In this document: positions 22,387 through 33,766 of the stretch, one piece after another
Layout: each line of letters begins with the position of its first letter
How positions within the stretch are numbered: the first letter of the stretch is position 1
Origin: Neonectria sp. B-13
Taxonomy: Eukaryota; Ascomycota; Sordariomycetes; Hypocreales; Nectriaceae
Assembly: GCA_002682825.1 (NCBI GenBank)
Contig: NOKP01000007.1
Coordinates: 1,240,001-1,304,000, forward strand
Direction of reading: 5' to 3'
Length of the DNA stretch: 64,000 nucleotides
Translations under genes and position numbers: made by a program
Notes under the pieces: generated by a model
Database searches by the model: none
What the model was told of the DNA's origin: nothing
Seen by the model: the letters and a program-made list of their open reading frames with translations, nothing else

Positions 22387-24164
22387 TCAAGAGCTAGATG
22401 AAAAGTCTGGTTCCTGACATTGATCAAACGCCTGTTTGAGGGGAATCTCTGACAGCGAGACCAATTTTGTCTTCTTCACAAACTTCCAAATGAGGAATGC
22501 GGATATCACGAGCGGAATATCCCTATTAAATATTAGCCTTAAAGAACGATGATAGACGGACGCATGCTGCCAGGTCAGAACGTACAGGTAAGACGAGACA
22601 AAGCCGACGGCGCTCCAGTTCCCTTTGGTGAAGACTGAGAAACCACCGGTGAAGAGGATGGTAATGCTCATGCAAAGCCCAGCATATGAAGTATAGACTG
22701 AAGAGTGGCATGTTAGTTTTGAGTCCCTCCCATATCCATGACTGGTTAGATAAACTTACTTGTCCAAGAATTGTGCCATGGCAGTTTGTCGACTGAGATG
22801 TTTTGTACTTTCATGGCGCGTCTCAGTCGGATATGATTAAACAAGATGGCCGACCACGACACCAGTACACCCGCTGCAGTGAGGTCTACGAACCACCAGA
22901 AGACGTTCAAAGCACCGCTTGAGAGGCTCATGAAACTGAGAAACATAAAGCAGGTGAAAAATAGCACACAAACGTACGGGGTACCCCATGACGTCGTTCG
23001 TAGAAAGATCTGCGGAGCCTGGCGCTTGAGGGCGAGACCGTATAAGACGCGGGTTCCGGCCATCAAGCTCTGGTTGGACGCGGACCAAGCAGAGGTAATG
23101 ACGACTGCGTTGACGACGGACGGAATGGCGGGTATTCCAGCAGCGGAGGCAGCGATGACAAACGGGCTCTGTGCAGCCGAGCCGTAAGCGTCATCCAGGC
23201 GGGTGTCGTTGCTGGCGACGAGCATACCCACCACCAAGATGGCGAGCAGGTAGAAGATGATGATTCGGATGAAGACGTTTCTACAGGCCTTGGGAATGGC
23301 CTTGCGGGGGTTCTTCGTCTCGGCGGCTGCCATTGCGATGGACTCGACGCCAGCGAACGAGAAGACGGCGCTGGTCATGACGCTCCAGTATCCAAGAAAG
23401 TGACCCAGTTTCCCGGAAGCAATGTACTCGACGAAAGGGCCAGGATTTTTCCAGTACTTGAAGCCGATGCGGGGTGTGCCCGGGACTCCGCCCAAGTCTA
23501 TCACCAGGCCGAGGATGATGAGGAAGACGACGAGCAGGATCTTGAGCACGGCGAAGAAGTACTCGACCTCGCCAAAGACGCGGATGAAGGCGAGGCCCAC
23601 GACGACGGTCAAGATAATGAAGGAGATGATGAAGACGGAAGGGTTGATGTCGGTCCAGAACTGGAAGAGGACGCAGATGGCGGTGATTTCCGACGGGATG
23701 GACAGGATGTTGCCGTAGACGAGATTCCAGCCGATGGCGAAGCCCCAAGCAGGGTCGACGAAGAACTCGGCATGCCTCACAAAGGCACCCGTGACGGGCA
23801 GCAGCGCAGTGACCTCGCCGAGGGCAAACTGCACGGCGCACACGACCAAGCCGACGGTTGCATAGCCAAGCAGCGCACCGAGAGGACCGCCGGTCTGCAC
23901 GGCGCCGCCAAGACCCAGGAACAGCCCGGTGCCGATGGCTCCCGCGATGCCAAGCATGGACAAATGGCGCTCTGCAAGCCCGCGCTTGAGGTCGCGCTGC
24001 TCGGTGGCCGTGACGAGATCGCCGTCGGCATCATCCCCTCCCCGGTCCCGAACCGACTCGGCGTCGATGGTGGGGCTGATCGGTCTCATGTCCGATGCTC
24101 TTCGGTTGTCGACAAAGGCTAGGAGTGGTGACCTGTCGTCTACAGAACCATGGCTCAACCTCAT
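22387..24164 (-). CDS. Amino-acid permease, YAT/AAP family
   Basis: Three exons, complement(22760..24164), complement(22586..22697) and complement(22523 excluded; 22387..22522), give 550 residues. Introns are 62 nt (22698-22759) and 63 nt (22523-22585) with GTAAGT and GTACGT donors. After a hydrophilic tail of about 60 residues, the family signature appears: LKRGLAERHLSMLGIAGAIG followed by TGLFLGLGG. About twelve membrane segments follow. FSFAGVESIAMAAAETKNPR sits in the middle and SAWSASNQSLMAGTRVLYGLA in the second half. The spliced tail reads FTKGNWSAVGFVSSYLDIPL then KKTKLVSLSEIPL, the usual ending of fungal AAPs, which supports both introns. It should import amino acids by proton symport at the plasma membrane; specificity cannot be read from sequence. 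Confidence 0.9.
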
Positions 24165-25309
24165 GCTGCTCGGAAATGCAACGGCATCGAGTCGCTCTAT
24201 GTAGGGAACCTCCGCCCCAGAAAAACTATGCTAAGCACCTACTCTTTAGGGGAGGATTGCGTTATCGCAATAAGGATAAAGGATGGTGTAATCGAACCCT
24301 TCTGGTCGAGACTGTGGAAAAGCTGGAATGCGCACCTCGACGGCCCCATTCCCGGCGCGACCCCTTGCGGCCTTGCCTACTTTGGTGCTATCTGGGTCCG
24401 CGGTTTTATGAGCCTCGGCCACTACGACTCTAGCGTTCTCGTGTGATACGAGAACCTCCGTTTACGCAACAACGAGAAGCGAGGACGCGTGGCTATCAAT
24501 CCAGTCAAGCGAAGATGCTTCCGCTGGGAAGTCGTGCCGAGGTGACACAGAATGTCTGTGTACAAAGCACTCAGGGTTCCATGGTTTCGGTAAAGAAAAA
24601 CATGATTGAATGCCCTCTTACAAATTACAGCGGCTTGCATCGACTTGCAACCCGTTGACCTTGCTTTCAGCCTCAGTCCTACCAGTAGTCAAGTCCATGG
24701 ATCCTTTGTAGTTTGACCACACCATGGCGGAACATCATTCGTCCAATTAGGTAGACGACCCCCGCAGACAATATTTGAACAGGGTTGTCAAGGCAGACAA
24801 GGCTAGATCGCAATACAAATCAAATTGAGAACACAGGGAGAGGCGATGGTGAATGACAGGGTAATCCGAAAGATTATGTCTGCCTTGTACGGATACATTT
24901 CCTGCTTTGGAAACGATGCGCATGGTGCTGAGTTGTTGCAATGTCCGACTCTAATTCGGCGAAACTTTATTCAACCACCATGCGAAAACAGTAACTTCTA
25001 ACGCAATGTTCTGACTTGTTTATTCCCAAAAGCGGATAAAGTCTACGTGTCAAACCAACGGAATTATAGCATTGCATTCTATGAATCTCATTGTTTGAAG
25101 GTCATATTTCAATACTCTTTTCAAAGAAAACCTGACTGGGTATCATAGTCTGAACCCCCACGCAATTGGCAACCCAGCTACCCTATAATCCCAAATGATG
25201 ACTAAGCCATTTACATCGGAACAGGTTGCCATTGCGATGCATCAGCAGCGTGAAGCTCCTTAAGCTCCGTCAAGTGTGAAGCCGCAGCAACGCCCTCCAC
25301 AACTCGACA
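24165..25309. other. Divergent promoter region (permease / EMC1)
   Basis: 1.1 kb between the permease (-) and EMC1 (+). It is A+T-richer in 24900-25200. No gene was found; the 72-112 codon frames here have no family features. Confidence 0.6.
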
Positions 25310-28300
25310 ATGCGGTTCTCACTACAACCGCTGCTTCTCCTAGCGCTATCGTCGCTGGGAGTCGCCGTATTCCAGGACGAGGTCGACCAAATCGACTTCC
25401 ACCACGCGCTTGTCGGCGTCCCCCAAGTCGAAACCACCTTCTTCCATCGACCGCGAAAGGCCGACAAGGCCAGTCTCCTCTACACCCTCAGCGACGTCGG
25501 TGTCATCGGCGCCGTGAACCCCAGCAATGGTGCTGTCGTCTGGCGCCAGCAGATCGCGGATGATCTCACCAATGGCGGCGGCTTCTTGCGCGCTGCCGAG
25601 GGCGAGCACTGGGTTGCTGCTGCGTACGGGTCGCGCGTGCAGGCTTGGGATGCGCTGACGGGCCGGAGCCTCTGGCAGACCGAGTTCCAGGGCGAGGTCA
25701 AGGATCTGGAGATCTTGGCACTGTCCGAGAAATCGAGCAAGGACGTCCTGGTCCTCTACGACGAAGCCGGAGCGACAGTTTTGCGACGCATACATGGTAC
25801 ACTGGGTCACGTCGTGTGGGAGTTTCGTCAAACCGTAAAGGACACGCCCCTGCAGGTCTCGACCGACATTTCTAAGGTCTACGTTGTTAGCCTCCATGGC
25901 TCGCCTGCTTCCTACAGCCTCAAGGTCACCGCTCTCGACATTGCGACGGGAAGCCGCCTCGATGATCTGTCGATTGGCACCAAGGGTGATGTCCATGGAC
26001 CCAAGGACGTCATGTTTGTCGGTGGCAACTCTGCCGCGCCCATCCTGGCTTGGACCGATAGCACCCTGTCGAAGCTCAAGGTCAACGTGTTGGGCACCAA
26101 GGCGACGCAGGATATCAAGCTGCCCGCCGATGCCGTCTCCGTCGACATCCATGCGCCACATCTCACCCAGTCGCAGCCTCACTTCCTGGTCCACACCAGG
26201 ACCAAGACCGGCAACAAGGCCGATGTCTACCATACGAACTTGAAGAACAACCAGATTTCTCTGGCCTACGAGCTCCCTCTTCTATCAGGCACCGGTGCCG
26301 TCTCAACCAGCTCCGACGGCGCCAATGTCTACTTTACCCGAATTACCGCAGACGAGATTATCATCGTTTCTTCCGAGTCACATGGCGTTCTTGCTCGATG
26401 GGCTTTTAAGCCCGCCGGTGATGTAGAGCCGATTCATGCCGTCGCAGAAGCCATCAAGAAGCCTACTGGCGAGGGCTTTGCTGTTAGGGCCGCTGTTGTG
26501 ACCAAGGCAGATGACTGGATTTTAGTGCGTAACGGCGAGGTGGACTGGACCCGTCCCGAGGGACTGACTGCTGCCGTTGCGGCTGTCTGGGCAGAGATTC
26601 CTGCGAGCGAAAACCTCGCCAAGGTCCTGGAGCAGGAGGCGCATACTAACCCCTTGGCTGCCTACATCCACCGTGTCAACCGCCACCTGAACGATCTACA
26701 ATACCTGCCTGACTACCTTGGGTCCATTCCCGAGCGAGTCATTAGCAGCCTGTCCGGCGGAGCGGCTACGATCAAGACGGATGGCCTGCAGCGCGACAGC
26801 TTTGGGTTCAACAAGATCATCGTGCTCGTGACCCGACGTGGCCGCGTTTACGGCCTCAGCACTGGGAACGATGGCGAGATCATTTGGTCCAAGACTGTCC
26901 TGCCCCAAGCACCTGGTGAGGTGCTCGATGTGAAGGGCATCTATGCCAAGGATGAAGGCGTCGTTACTATTCGTGGCGCCAAGGGCGAGTACGTTGCCAT
27001 CAAGAGTGAGACAGGAGAGATTGTTGAAGTTATGCCTCCTGGTTCGTTGGCCCCAGTCTCGAGCACCGTCGTGGTCGATAGCCCCTCAGGCAAGTGGCTT
27101 CTTCCCCTTGGGGTCAACGGCGAAGCGGGCGATATTCCCGCAGGCTGGACTCCTGAGCAAACCATTGTCGTTCGTGGCGAGGGAGAAGTCATCCGAGGAC
27201 TCAAGTTCGTCAGCGAGGGCGGCAAGGCCGTTGAGCAGGAGATCTGGCAGCTGCAGCTCCTCCCCGGCCATAAGATTGTTGACATTGCGACTCCTGCATC
27301 CCATGATCCCGTGGCCTCGATCGGTCGCGTTTTGGGTGATCGCACCGTCAACTACAAGTACTTGAACGCCAACACCATGGTGGTTTCCGCGATCAACGAG
27401 GCCGACTCTAGCTTGTTGGTGCAGCTGGTCGACACCGTCTCTGGCCAGATCCTTGTGTCCCAGTCTTACACCGGAGTTGATCCCACCAAAGACATTTCTT
27501 GCGCTTTGGCGGAGAACTGGTATGCCTGCTCCTTCTTCGGACAGTACACCATGAGCGACGGCTCCAACAGGGCTATCAAGGGCTACCAGGTAGTCATCTC
27601 CGACCTCTACGAGTCATCATCGCCGGATGACCGCGGCCCTCTCGGTGATGCGGCCAACTTCTCATCGCTGAACCCCGTGGACACTCCCACCGGCGCTCCC
27701 ATCCCTTGGGTCGTGGATCAGACCTACGTCATTTCCCAACCCCTCAGCGCCTTGTCCGTGACGCAGACACGCCAGGGTGTCACCAACCGCCAGCTTCTGG
27801 CTTATCTCCCCGAGGCTCACTCTATCGTTGGTCTGCCACGCCAGATCCTGGAACCCCGTCGACCCGTTGGCCGAGACTCGACTCCTGCAGAGAAGGAGGC
27901 TGAGGGTCTGATCAAGTATGCCCCAGCTATCGAGGTTGACCCGCGCACGATTGTGTCTCACCAGCGAGACATTCTGGGAGTCAAGGGCATTGTGGCGGCG
28001 CCCGCCATCGTGGAGAGCACCAGCTTGGTGGTGGCATATGGTGTGGACGTCTTTGGTACAAGGGTCGCGCCTAGCGGCGTGTTTGATATTCTTGGAGCCG
28101 GCTTTAACAAGCCAACGCTCGTGTTGACGGTGGTGGCGTTGTTTGGCGGTGTGATGTTCTTGTCGCCCATGGTACGTTTTAGCCCCCCCTCCCTGCTGGC
28201 CTGTCAGATAATTCCCGTCTCTATTTGCGTCACGCAATCATGCTAACCTTACTTTTCTACCCCAGGTGCGGAGAAAGCAAATCAACAGGAGATGGGAGGC

Positions 28301-28310
28301 ACCTATGTAA
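25310..28310 (+). CDS. EMC1: ER membrane protein complex subunit 1
   Basis: Exons 25310-28171 and 28266-28310 give 968 residues. The 94-nt intron (GTACGT donor, CCCAG acceptor) is followed by only 14 codons (VRRKQINRRWEAPM). A cleavable signal peptide is visible (RFSLQPLLLLALSSLGVAVF), followed by the lumenal beta-propeller start DEVDQIDFHHALVGVPQ and PQQ-like blades such as YTLSDVGVIGAVNPSNGAVVWR. The conserved C-terminal region (DUF1620) spans roughly residues 750-925 and includes the IVAAPAIVESTSLVVAYGVD and FDILGAGFNKPTL segments. One membrane anchor (TLVLTVVALFGGVMFLSP) is followed by a short basic cytosolic tail. EMC1 is the large lumenal subunit of the EMC insertase, which inserts tail-anchored and multipass proteins into the ER membrane. 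Confidence 0.93.
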
Positions 28311-30916
28311 AGAAAGCGAGGAGTGATGGCATGACATATGGATAGTCTAATAGAATCGATCAAGGCTGTGATTGATCCCCGGGCCAATGGGGAAAGCAGG
28401 TCGGTATTGAAGGTGTAAATGGAAATGGAAATGGAAATGAGAAGGTCGTTTTTGGTTGCATTTCAGAAGTTCCAATGACCCGATCGTTTTTGACTGACTC
28501 TGACTTGGAGTGATGTCTTGCCTTTAGGTGACATTTGGTGTAGCCACCAGGTTGACAGGCGTAGGGCTGGCTAGAGCATCGTGAGCCTGTCGGCTTGTCC
28601 AAGACTCGTCTGGTGGCTGGGCGCCGGGAACCGAGTGTGTTGGTGTTTGTCTCGCTCTAACTGGCATCTTCTCCCGAGACCAGCTACACCTGGCTTCCTC
28701 GTGTAGGACAAGCGACCATCGGTGACCGTCTCTGCAAGGGAGATGCACCGCCGGGCTCTTCATTGGGCGCTGATGGTGAGTGATTGTATTATCTGCGTTG
28801 GGCCGCTCGGCCTCGACCTCCGCCGCCCGGGGCATGGAGCGCAGCCGGCGTAGGTGGGTCGCGGCGCCGTTGGAGAGAGAAAAACAAAGCTGGTAGGCAA
28901 GCCGTTCCAAGCACGGCGGCCTGGCTCAGCTCCGTCTATTCTGGGAAAGCAACAAATGTTTAAGACATGAATGAGTGGGACAGGCAGACTGAGGCCGTCA
29001 TTGGGGACTGTTATTGGAGGGTTATGTGGAGGCTGTGTGGTTTCGAGGCTTCAATAATGCCCGACAGAGATACATTGACGGGTACGTACTTGCTTTTCTC
29101 TAAGAAAGCTTTTGCTGACCCGAGTATCGGCCATATTCTAGATGTTGCGTGGATCCCTAACGGCCATTGGACGAGGACAAGAAGTTGCTTCGCTGGGATG
29201 GCCTAGACACGGGGATTGCATCATACGGCTTACCGTGAGGAGACCCTGGGGAATAGAATAGTACTTGAGGTATCCGGGCCTAATAAGCGGGATGGAGGAT
29301 GAGATGATGGCATTGTGCGTGTCCTGCTCGCGTTGTCGGCCCACTCTGAGACGAACCGGCCATGCGTTGACATGGAGGATCGACGGCCGCGGGGATTGCC
29401 TTGTTGGTCGTTTGCTGTCTTACTCAGATCGGCGGAAGCATTGGAAGTGCTGTAAGTCAGCGTGAGTGATCGTCCATCGATCATCGCCGACTGGCGGTGC
29501 AGCATCATATCCGGATGGATGCCTTGTACACGAGCTGGCCCCGAGACCCGAGGCTGAAGTGCAAAATCACCCGACCATGATTCCCACTCGAGCCCGGATC
29601 ACGCCCTACTCTCAAGAAAGCCTCCAATGATGTTGCTAATAGCCCGTACACGAAGACATGCCTCTTCCCCAAAGGGTCTCCGCACCCCCGACTTACCGAC
29701 CACACAACTCGGACCCTCGGCGTTCACAACACGAGGCCACCCTGCAGCCCGACAGACGAATCAGCAGCCCTCTGCGCAGGAATGTATGTGTATCTGATGG
29801 TGGTGTCGTATCGTATCGCACTTTGCGGGGTATTAGCGGCATCTACCGACTGGCTTCCCTTTCGACTTAGGCTTGTCAGTTCGAGTGCCGGCTGCGTGTG
29901 TGGTGTGGGGAAGTATTTTTAGCAATTCACGCTTCGGGTGAAGTCTTCGGCTGGAAGAATGACGACTCGGGAAGACGGCTGTGTCTAAACTGTCTGTATT
30001 GGAGAAGTATTCGTTTTCTTGTATTTGATGTACTTCGAAAAGCCGTAAGATAACTCTCCAATGGCTTTCCTTCCCGACCGTCAGCCATCACGGCTGACCT
30101 CGGCCCTCGATGCAGCACGAAACCTAGACTGCGCTTGAGGCTCGCAGATTACTCGCAGAATGCAGCCCAGCAAGCAGGTGACATGACATAGAAGAGCCGC
30201 GTCACTGTGCGAAGCGGCGTGGGAAGAAACGTTACGCTGTAGGGCTGGGATGACAGTGTTGTATAGAACTTACCAGCCGCACTCTTACGAGAGTTTCTGA
30301 CTCTGACACCTGAACGGACCCAAGGTTTAAGGGAATACGGCCATCTAGCAGCCGCCTCGGAAGGATTCAAGCATGTCGGTGATGGGCTCACCTCAGACTC
30401 AAGAAACGCGAGGGCGTAAGCGTGCCCGCTCTTCTTTCTCATGGCCTGTCGCAACTTAGCCGACAATGACATTCACACACCCTCCATCGCCGATCACCCG
30501 CTTCCTCATGACTAGCCACCTGCATCGTATCCCGTTTGCAACCACCAGATGTCGGCAGAGGCTTCTGCGCGATGGCTGAGTCCAGCTCGGTTCCGTGGCT
30601 TGCAGTAACGCTCATCGGCGTCTCTGAATGGTGCTTCCCCCAAGACACACGAGAATGTAGGCGGGGCCGAGTCCCGAGGAGGGGGTGTCCTAAAGCTTGG
30701 GAAGGGTGCGGCGTGGTGTTGAAGTGGCAGCTCTATATTCGAGCTGCGTTAATGACCGATGTTGGAGTTGAAACTGGGTATATAAGGCCCTCAACCACCC
30801 GCCTCTGAACCAGGTATCTTCTTCGAATCATCACTTAGACAAACCATCAAAGGCTCTAGCTCAATCTACAAACTCACTCACTTCCAACCCTTCACCAACA
30901 ACCACAATCACCAAAC
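28311..30916. other. 2.6 kb intergenic region
   Basis: This lies between EMC1 and the small secreted protein gene. It contains a short GGAAAT microsatellite (28419-28440). No supported gene was found; scattered frames under 130 codons look like chance. The last 140 bp are the promoter and leader of the next gene. Confidence 0.6.
30779..30785 (+). promoter_or_regulatory. TATA box of the small secreted protein gene
   Basis: TATATAA lies 132 bp upstream of the ATG at 30917 and is followed by a C/A-rich leader ending ACCACAATCACCAAACATG, typical of strongly expressed fungal genes. Confidence 0.6.
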
Positions 30917-31217
30917 ATGCAGATCTCCGTCGCCCTCGTCGCCGTCCTGGCCACCTTCGCCGCTGCTGCTCCCAAGTCCTACGGCTGCAAGCCCGGCACC
31001 TACGCCTGCAAAGCCAACGCCAAGGGCTGGCAGGTGTGCAACACCGAGGGAGTCTGGGTTGTAAGTCTTGCCCCTAAACTCCAACTCCAACTTCACTCTT
31101 ACAGCACCTGACAAAATCATCTAGGATGGCGGAAAATGCCCTCCCAAGACCGTCTGCAAGTTCTACCCTCCCAGCCTCAGCCCCTACTGCGTGCCCCCGG
31201 ACTTCGAGTTCCCCTAA
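30917..31217 (+). CDS. Small secreted cysteine-rich protein (effector-like)
   Basis: Exons 30917-31060 and 31125-31217 encode 78 residues. The 64-nt intron has a GTAAGT donor, CTGAC branch site and TAG acceptor, at phase 0 (GVWV | DGGKCPP). A signal peptide (QISVALVAVLATFAAAA) probably ends near residue 18. The mature part of about 60 residues has six cysteines (YGC, YAC, QVC, GKC, TVC, PYC), enough for three disulfides, around a GWQVCNTEGVWVDGG core. This cysteine-rich layout is common among fungal secreted proteins, including candidate effectors. I recognise no named family, chitin-binding or otherwise, from the sequence. A clear TATA box and a compact leader suggest regulated, potentially high expression. 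Confidence 0.82.
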
Positions 31218-31898
31218 GCGGTATACCCGGGGACGACAATGCGCCACAGAAGGGAAGACGCTGTCCGGCTCTCACAGCCCTCCTCTACCATCTGGCATGC
31301 GCCGGCTGTATTTATGCTTCTCTGTCACTCATTACCCCTGAGATTTAATCCTCATTTTCATGTGGATGTGGATAGCGGATGATGCCGAACGGGTGAATAG
31401 GAGGTCTGGGCTTTTTGTTGGTACATGGCTGGCTTATCATGCTCGCATGAGTTACGATCCTTTTCTATACCTGTACATTTAAAGGTATATAGACATATCA
31501 TGGCTTGCGGGGTCTAAAGTTCTCAAATAGGTAGAATTAGCAGCGGCTGCAATCTACCACAATGCCCCAAAGTTTACAAAACAAAGTTATCGACTGCAGA
31601 TAGACAAGCTGGCATGTCCCGTGAGTTTAAACCATGCATGCCTCCGTGGCTATTTGCGGAGAAATTCTGGTTATTAACTCGTCGCTATGACGCATCTTAG
31701 GGCATGTACAAATATTGATGCAACGAAAGTAGAAGCGGTTGTAAGAGAGTGAGCCGAAAGGTGATGTTATCAAATGTAAATTCCATGTCCATATGGAACA
31801 AGCTAGACTATATATTCACCGATCCCAATGTAACAATACTGTGCAGGACTAAACGCCAAACAAGCCAAGCTCAAGCAGAGGACCGCCTTTCATCAATC
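31218..31898. other. Intergenic, convergent 3' flanks
   Basis: 680 bp between the small secreted protein gene (+) and the metallophosphoesterase (-). It is A+T-rich between 31450 and 31850. No gene was found. Confidence 0.6.
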
Positions 31899-33766
31899 TC
31901 AACACGTATCCTTCCAGTTCTGGCTGATCCACTCTGCCATCTTGTAGGTTAGAGTCCCCTCCATGTACACCTCAACGTCATCGTTGCCATACTCAACACC
32001 GGCAAACCTGAGAGCCGGGATAACCCATGGCTGAATGAAGTCGAGGAACACAAAGTCAACCGTCTCCGGGTCGCCTTCTTCGGGGAAGCCGATTTTTCCT
32101 TGGATGGCGTTAGGCTGGTTATAAAACCTGATACTCTCGTGGACAGTATCGTCGCCATCGTTGCCAATGTCATCCTTGGTTGTGTACCCAGCAATGAGGT
32201 TGGGGTGCTCCTTCAAACCTCGAAGTTCCAGTCGCGGCTCCTCCGCTTGCTCGGTCTCATCGGTAGCGATGACTGGTATGGGGAACATCTGCTCCGGGAT
32301 AGTTAGGAACCGGGTGTCAAGGCCATGTTCCTCAAAGATTCTACCACCGCTGTTGAGGAGCTCAATGACCTTGGAAGCGGCATTGTATGGAACATCCGGG
32401 ATGTATCGGAACTCGCTCAGAAAGGGGCTGACTGTGTAAGTGCTATCGCGAGTGAAAGGACCCTTGAAAATGTCGAATCGGATGCCGCCCGTGTTGGTGA
32501 TGGCCAGTCTCGGCTTATCTTTGCGGTCCTTGCGGGTGATGATGTCTGGGAAAACCTCATCTGTAATCCACGTGTAGATGCTGTCCTCGCTAGGGTATTC
32601 GGCGCGGCTCATCCAGAGTGTCTTGGGAGCGCACCCAAACTGGTAGTCCAGATTAAGAGCCTTGCGGGCGCGCGTAATCGTCTCGCTGACCCTTTGCCCT
32701 TGCTTGGTGGGGAATGTAGTGTCGTTTAGCCCGCTGTGATAGTGCAAGCCAAATAAGTTGTTATCAATGTACCGGCGCGTGAACGAGGGCGAGGCGGTAG
32801 CTTCGGTCACCCCTGGGGCTTTCTTGACACCGTCAATTGACATCCACCCAATGGTCTCGAAGTAACGACCGCTAGCCATGGCAAACGCTTTGGAGTCGTA
32901 CTTGAGGGCATCACGGACGTGGGCGTGGCCACCGAAGAAAGCGATGGGTGTGTGCCAGTTTTGTTTCCGCAGGGCGGTAAATATAGTTTTGAACTCCTCC
33001 ATCCGAAGGCCGACATGGCCAACGACGACGAAGAGGTCAGGCTTCTCACGAATGGCCTCCTGGAACCAATCCTCCTTGATGGTCTCAGCAACAGGCTGCA
33101 CAATGGTGTTATTGGCGTTGCCGGTAAAGTCAAAGATGAAGCCGAATGCGACAATCTCGATGCCCTGGTTCTTGGTCTTGAACTTGCGGTAGCGCTGAGC
33201 CATGGGCTCGCTTTCTCCAGTCTCGTGGTCCCTGTAGTCGAGATTGGAGGCGATGTAGTGACCCTTGTAATTGGGAACGGTAGTATTGTGCTCGCGGTCG
33301 GCAGAGTAGGCCTTGTAGAGCTCGTGGTTGCCGATGCAGATGAGGTCGACATCGGCCTCGGCGTAGATGTCGTACTGGAACAGGCCCTTCGGTTGGGAGG
33401 CGTCGTAGAGCCCATTACCCTCGATGCGGTCGCCGCTATCGATGACTAGAAGATCGGAGCCCTTGTCGTCGGCCTGCTTCCGCATGTGGTGGGTGAAGGA
33501 GATGTAGTCACCCCAGTCGGCTGAGTACTGGGGCCTGGGAGCTGGTTAGCATGGACGTTCTGTATCTGTGTCTCTTACTTGGCGAAAGCATACTCTTGCA
33601 GGTGTCCTCCCAGCCAGCCGTGGGTATCAGTCGTGTGGAGGAAGTTGAGCTGGCCCCAGTTGAGGTCCCTCATGGGAGCGGCGACGGGGTGGGGGGCGCC
33701 GGGTTGGGCGGCTCGGGCGAGGGCGGCGAGGACCGCGGCGCCCGCGATTGAATTCCTGACAATCAT
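31899..33766 (-). CDS. Secreted/vacuolar calcineurin-like phosphoesterase (YHR202W family)
   Basis: Exons complement(33579..33766) and complement(31899..33534) give 607 residues. The 44-nt intron has a GTAAGA donor, GCTAAC branch site and CAG acceptor. The start is the ATG at 33766; codons above it begin with a non-ATG. A signal peptide ([17 protein letters not shown]) is followed by the metallophosphoesterase motifs: DTH at 47-49 in [21 protein letters not shown] at 97-104, GNHE at 131-134, a VVGHVG segment and GGHAHVRD. These bind the two-metal centre. The gap between motifs and the C-terminal half match yeast YHR202W, a vacuole-associated 5'-nucleotidase-like protein. Substrate is unknown; a nucleotide or other phosphomonoester is likely from the fold. 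Confidence 0.88.

Noticed and set aside
24280..24310. TCGAACC near 24290 considered as a tRNA T arm
   Set aside because: No matching acceptor, D or anticodon stems could be drawn on either strand.
25346..26233. 295-codon frame antisense to EMC1
   Set aside because: Shadow of the EMC1 reading frame; no family features.
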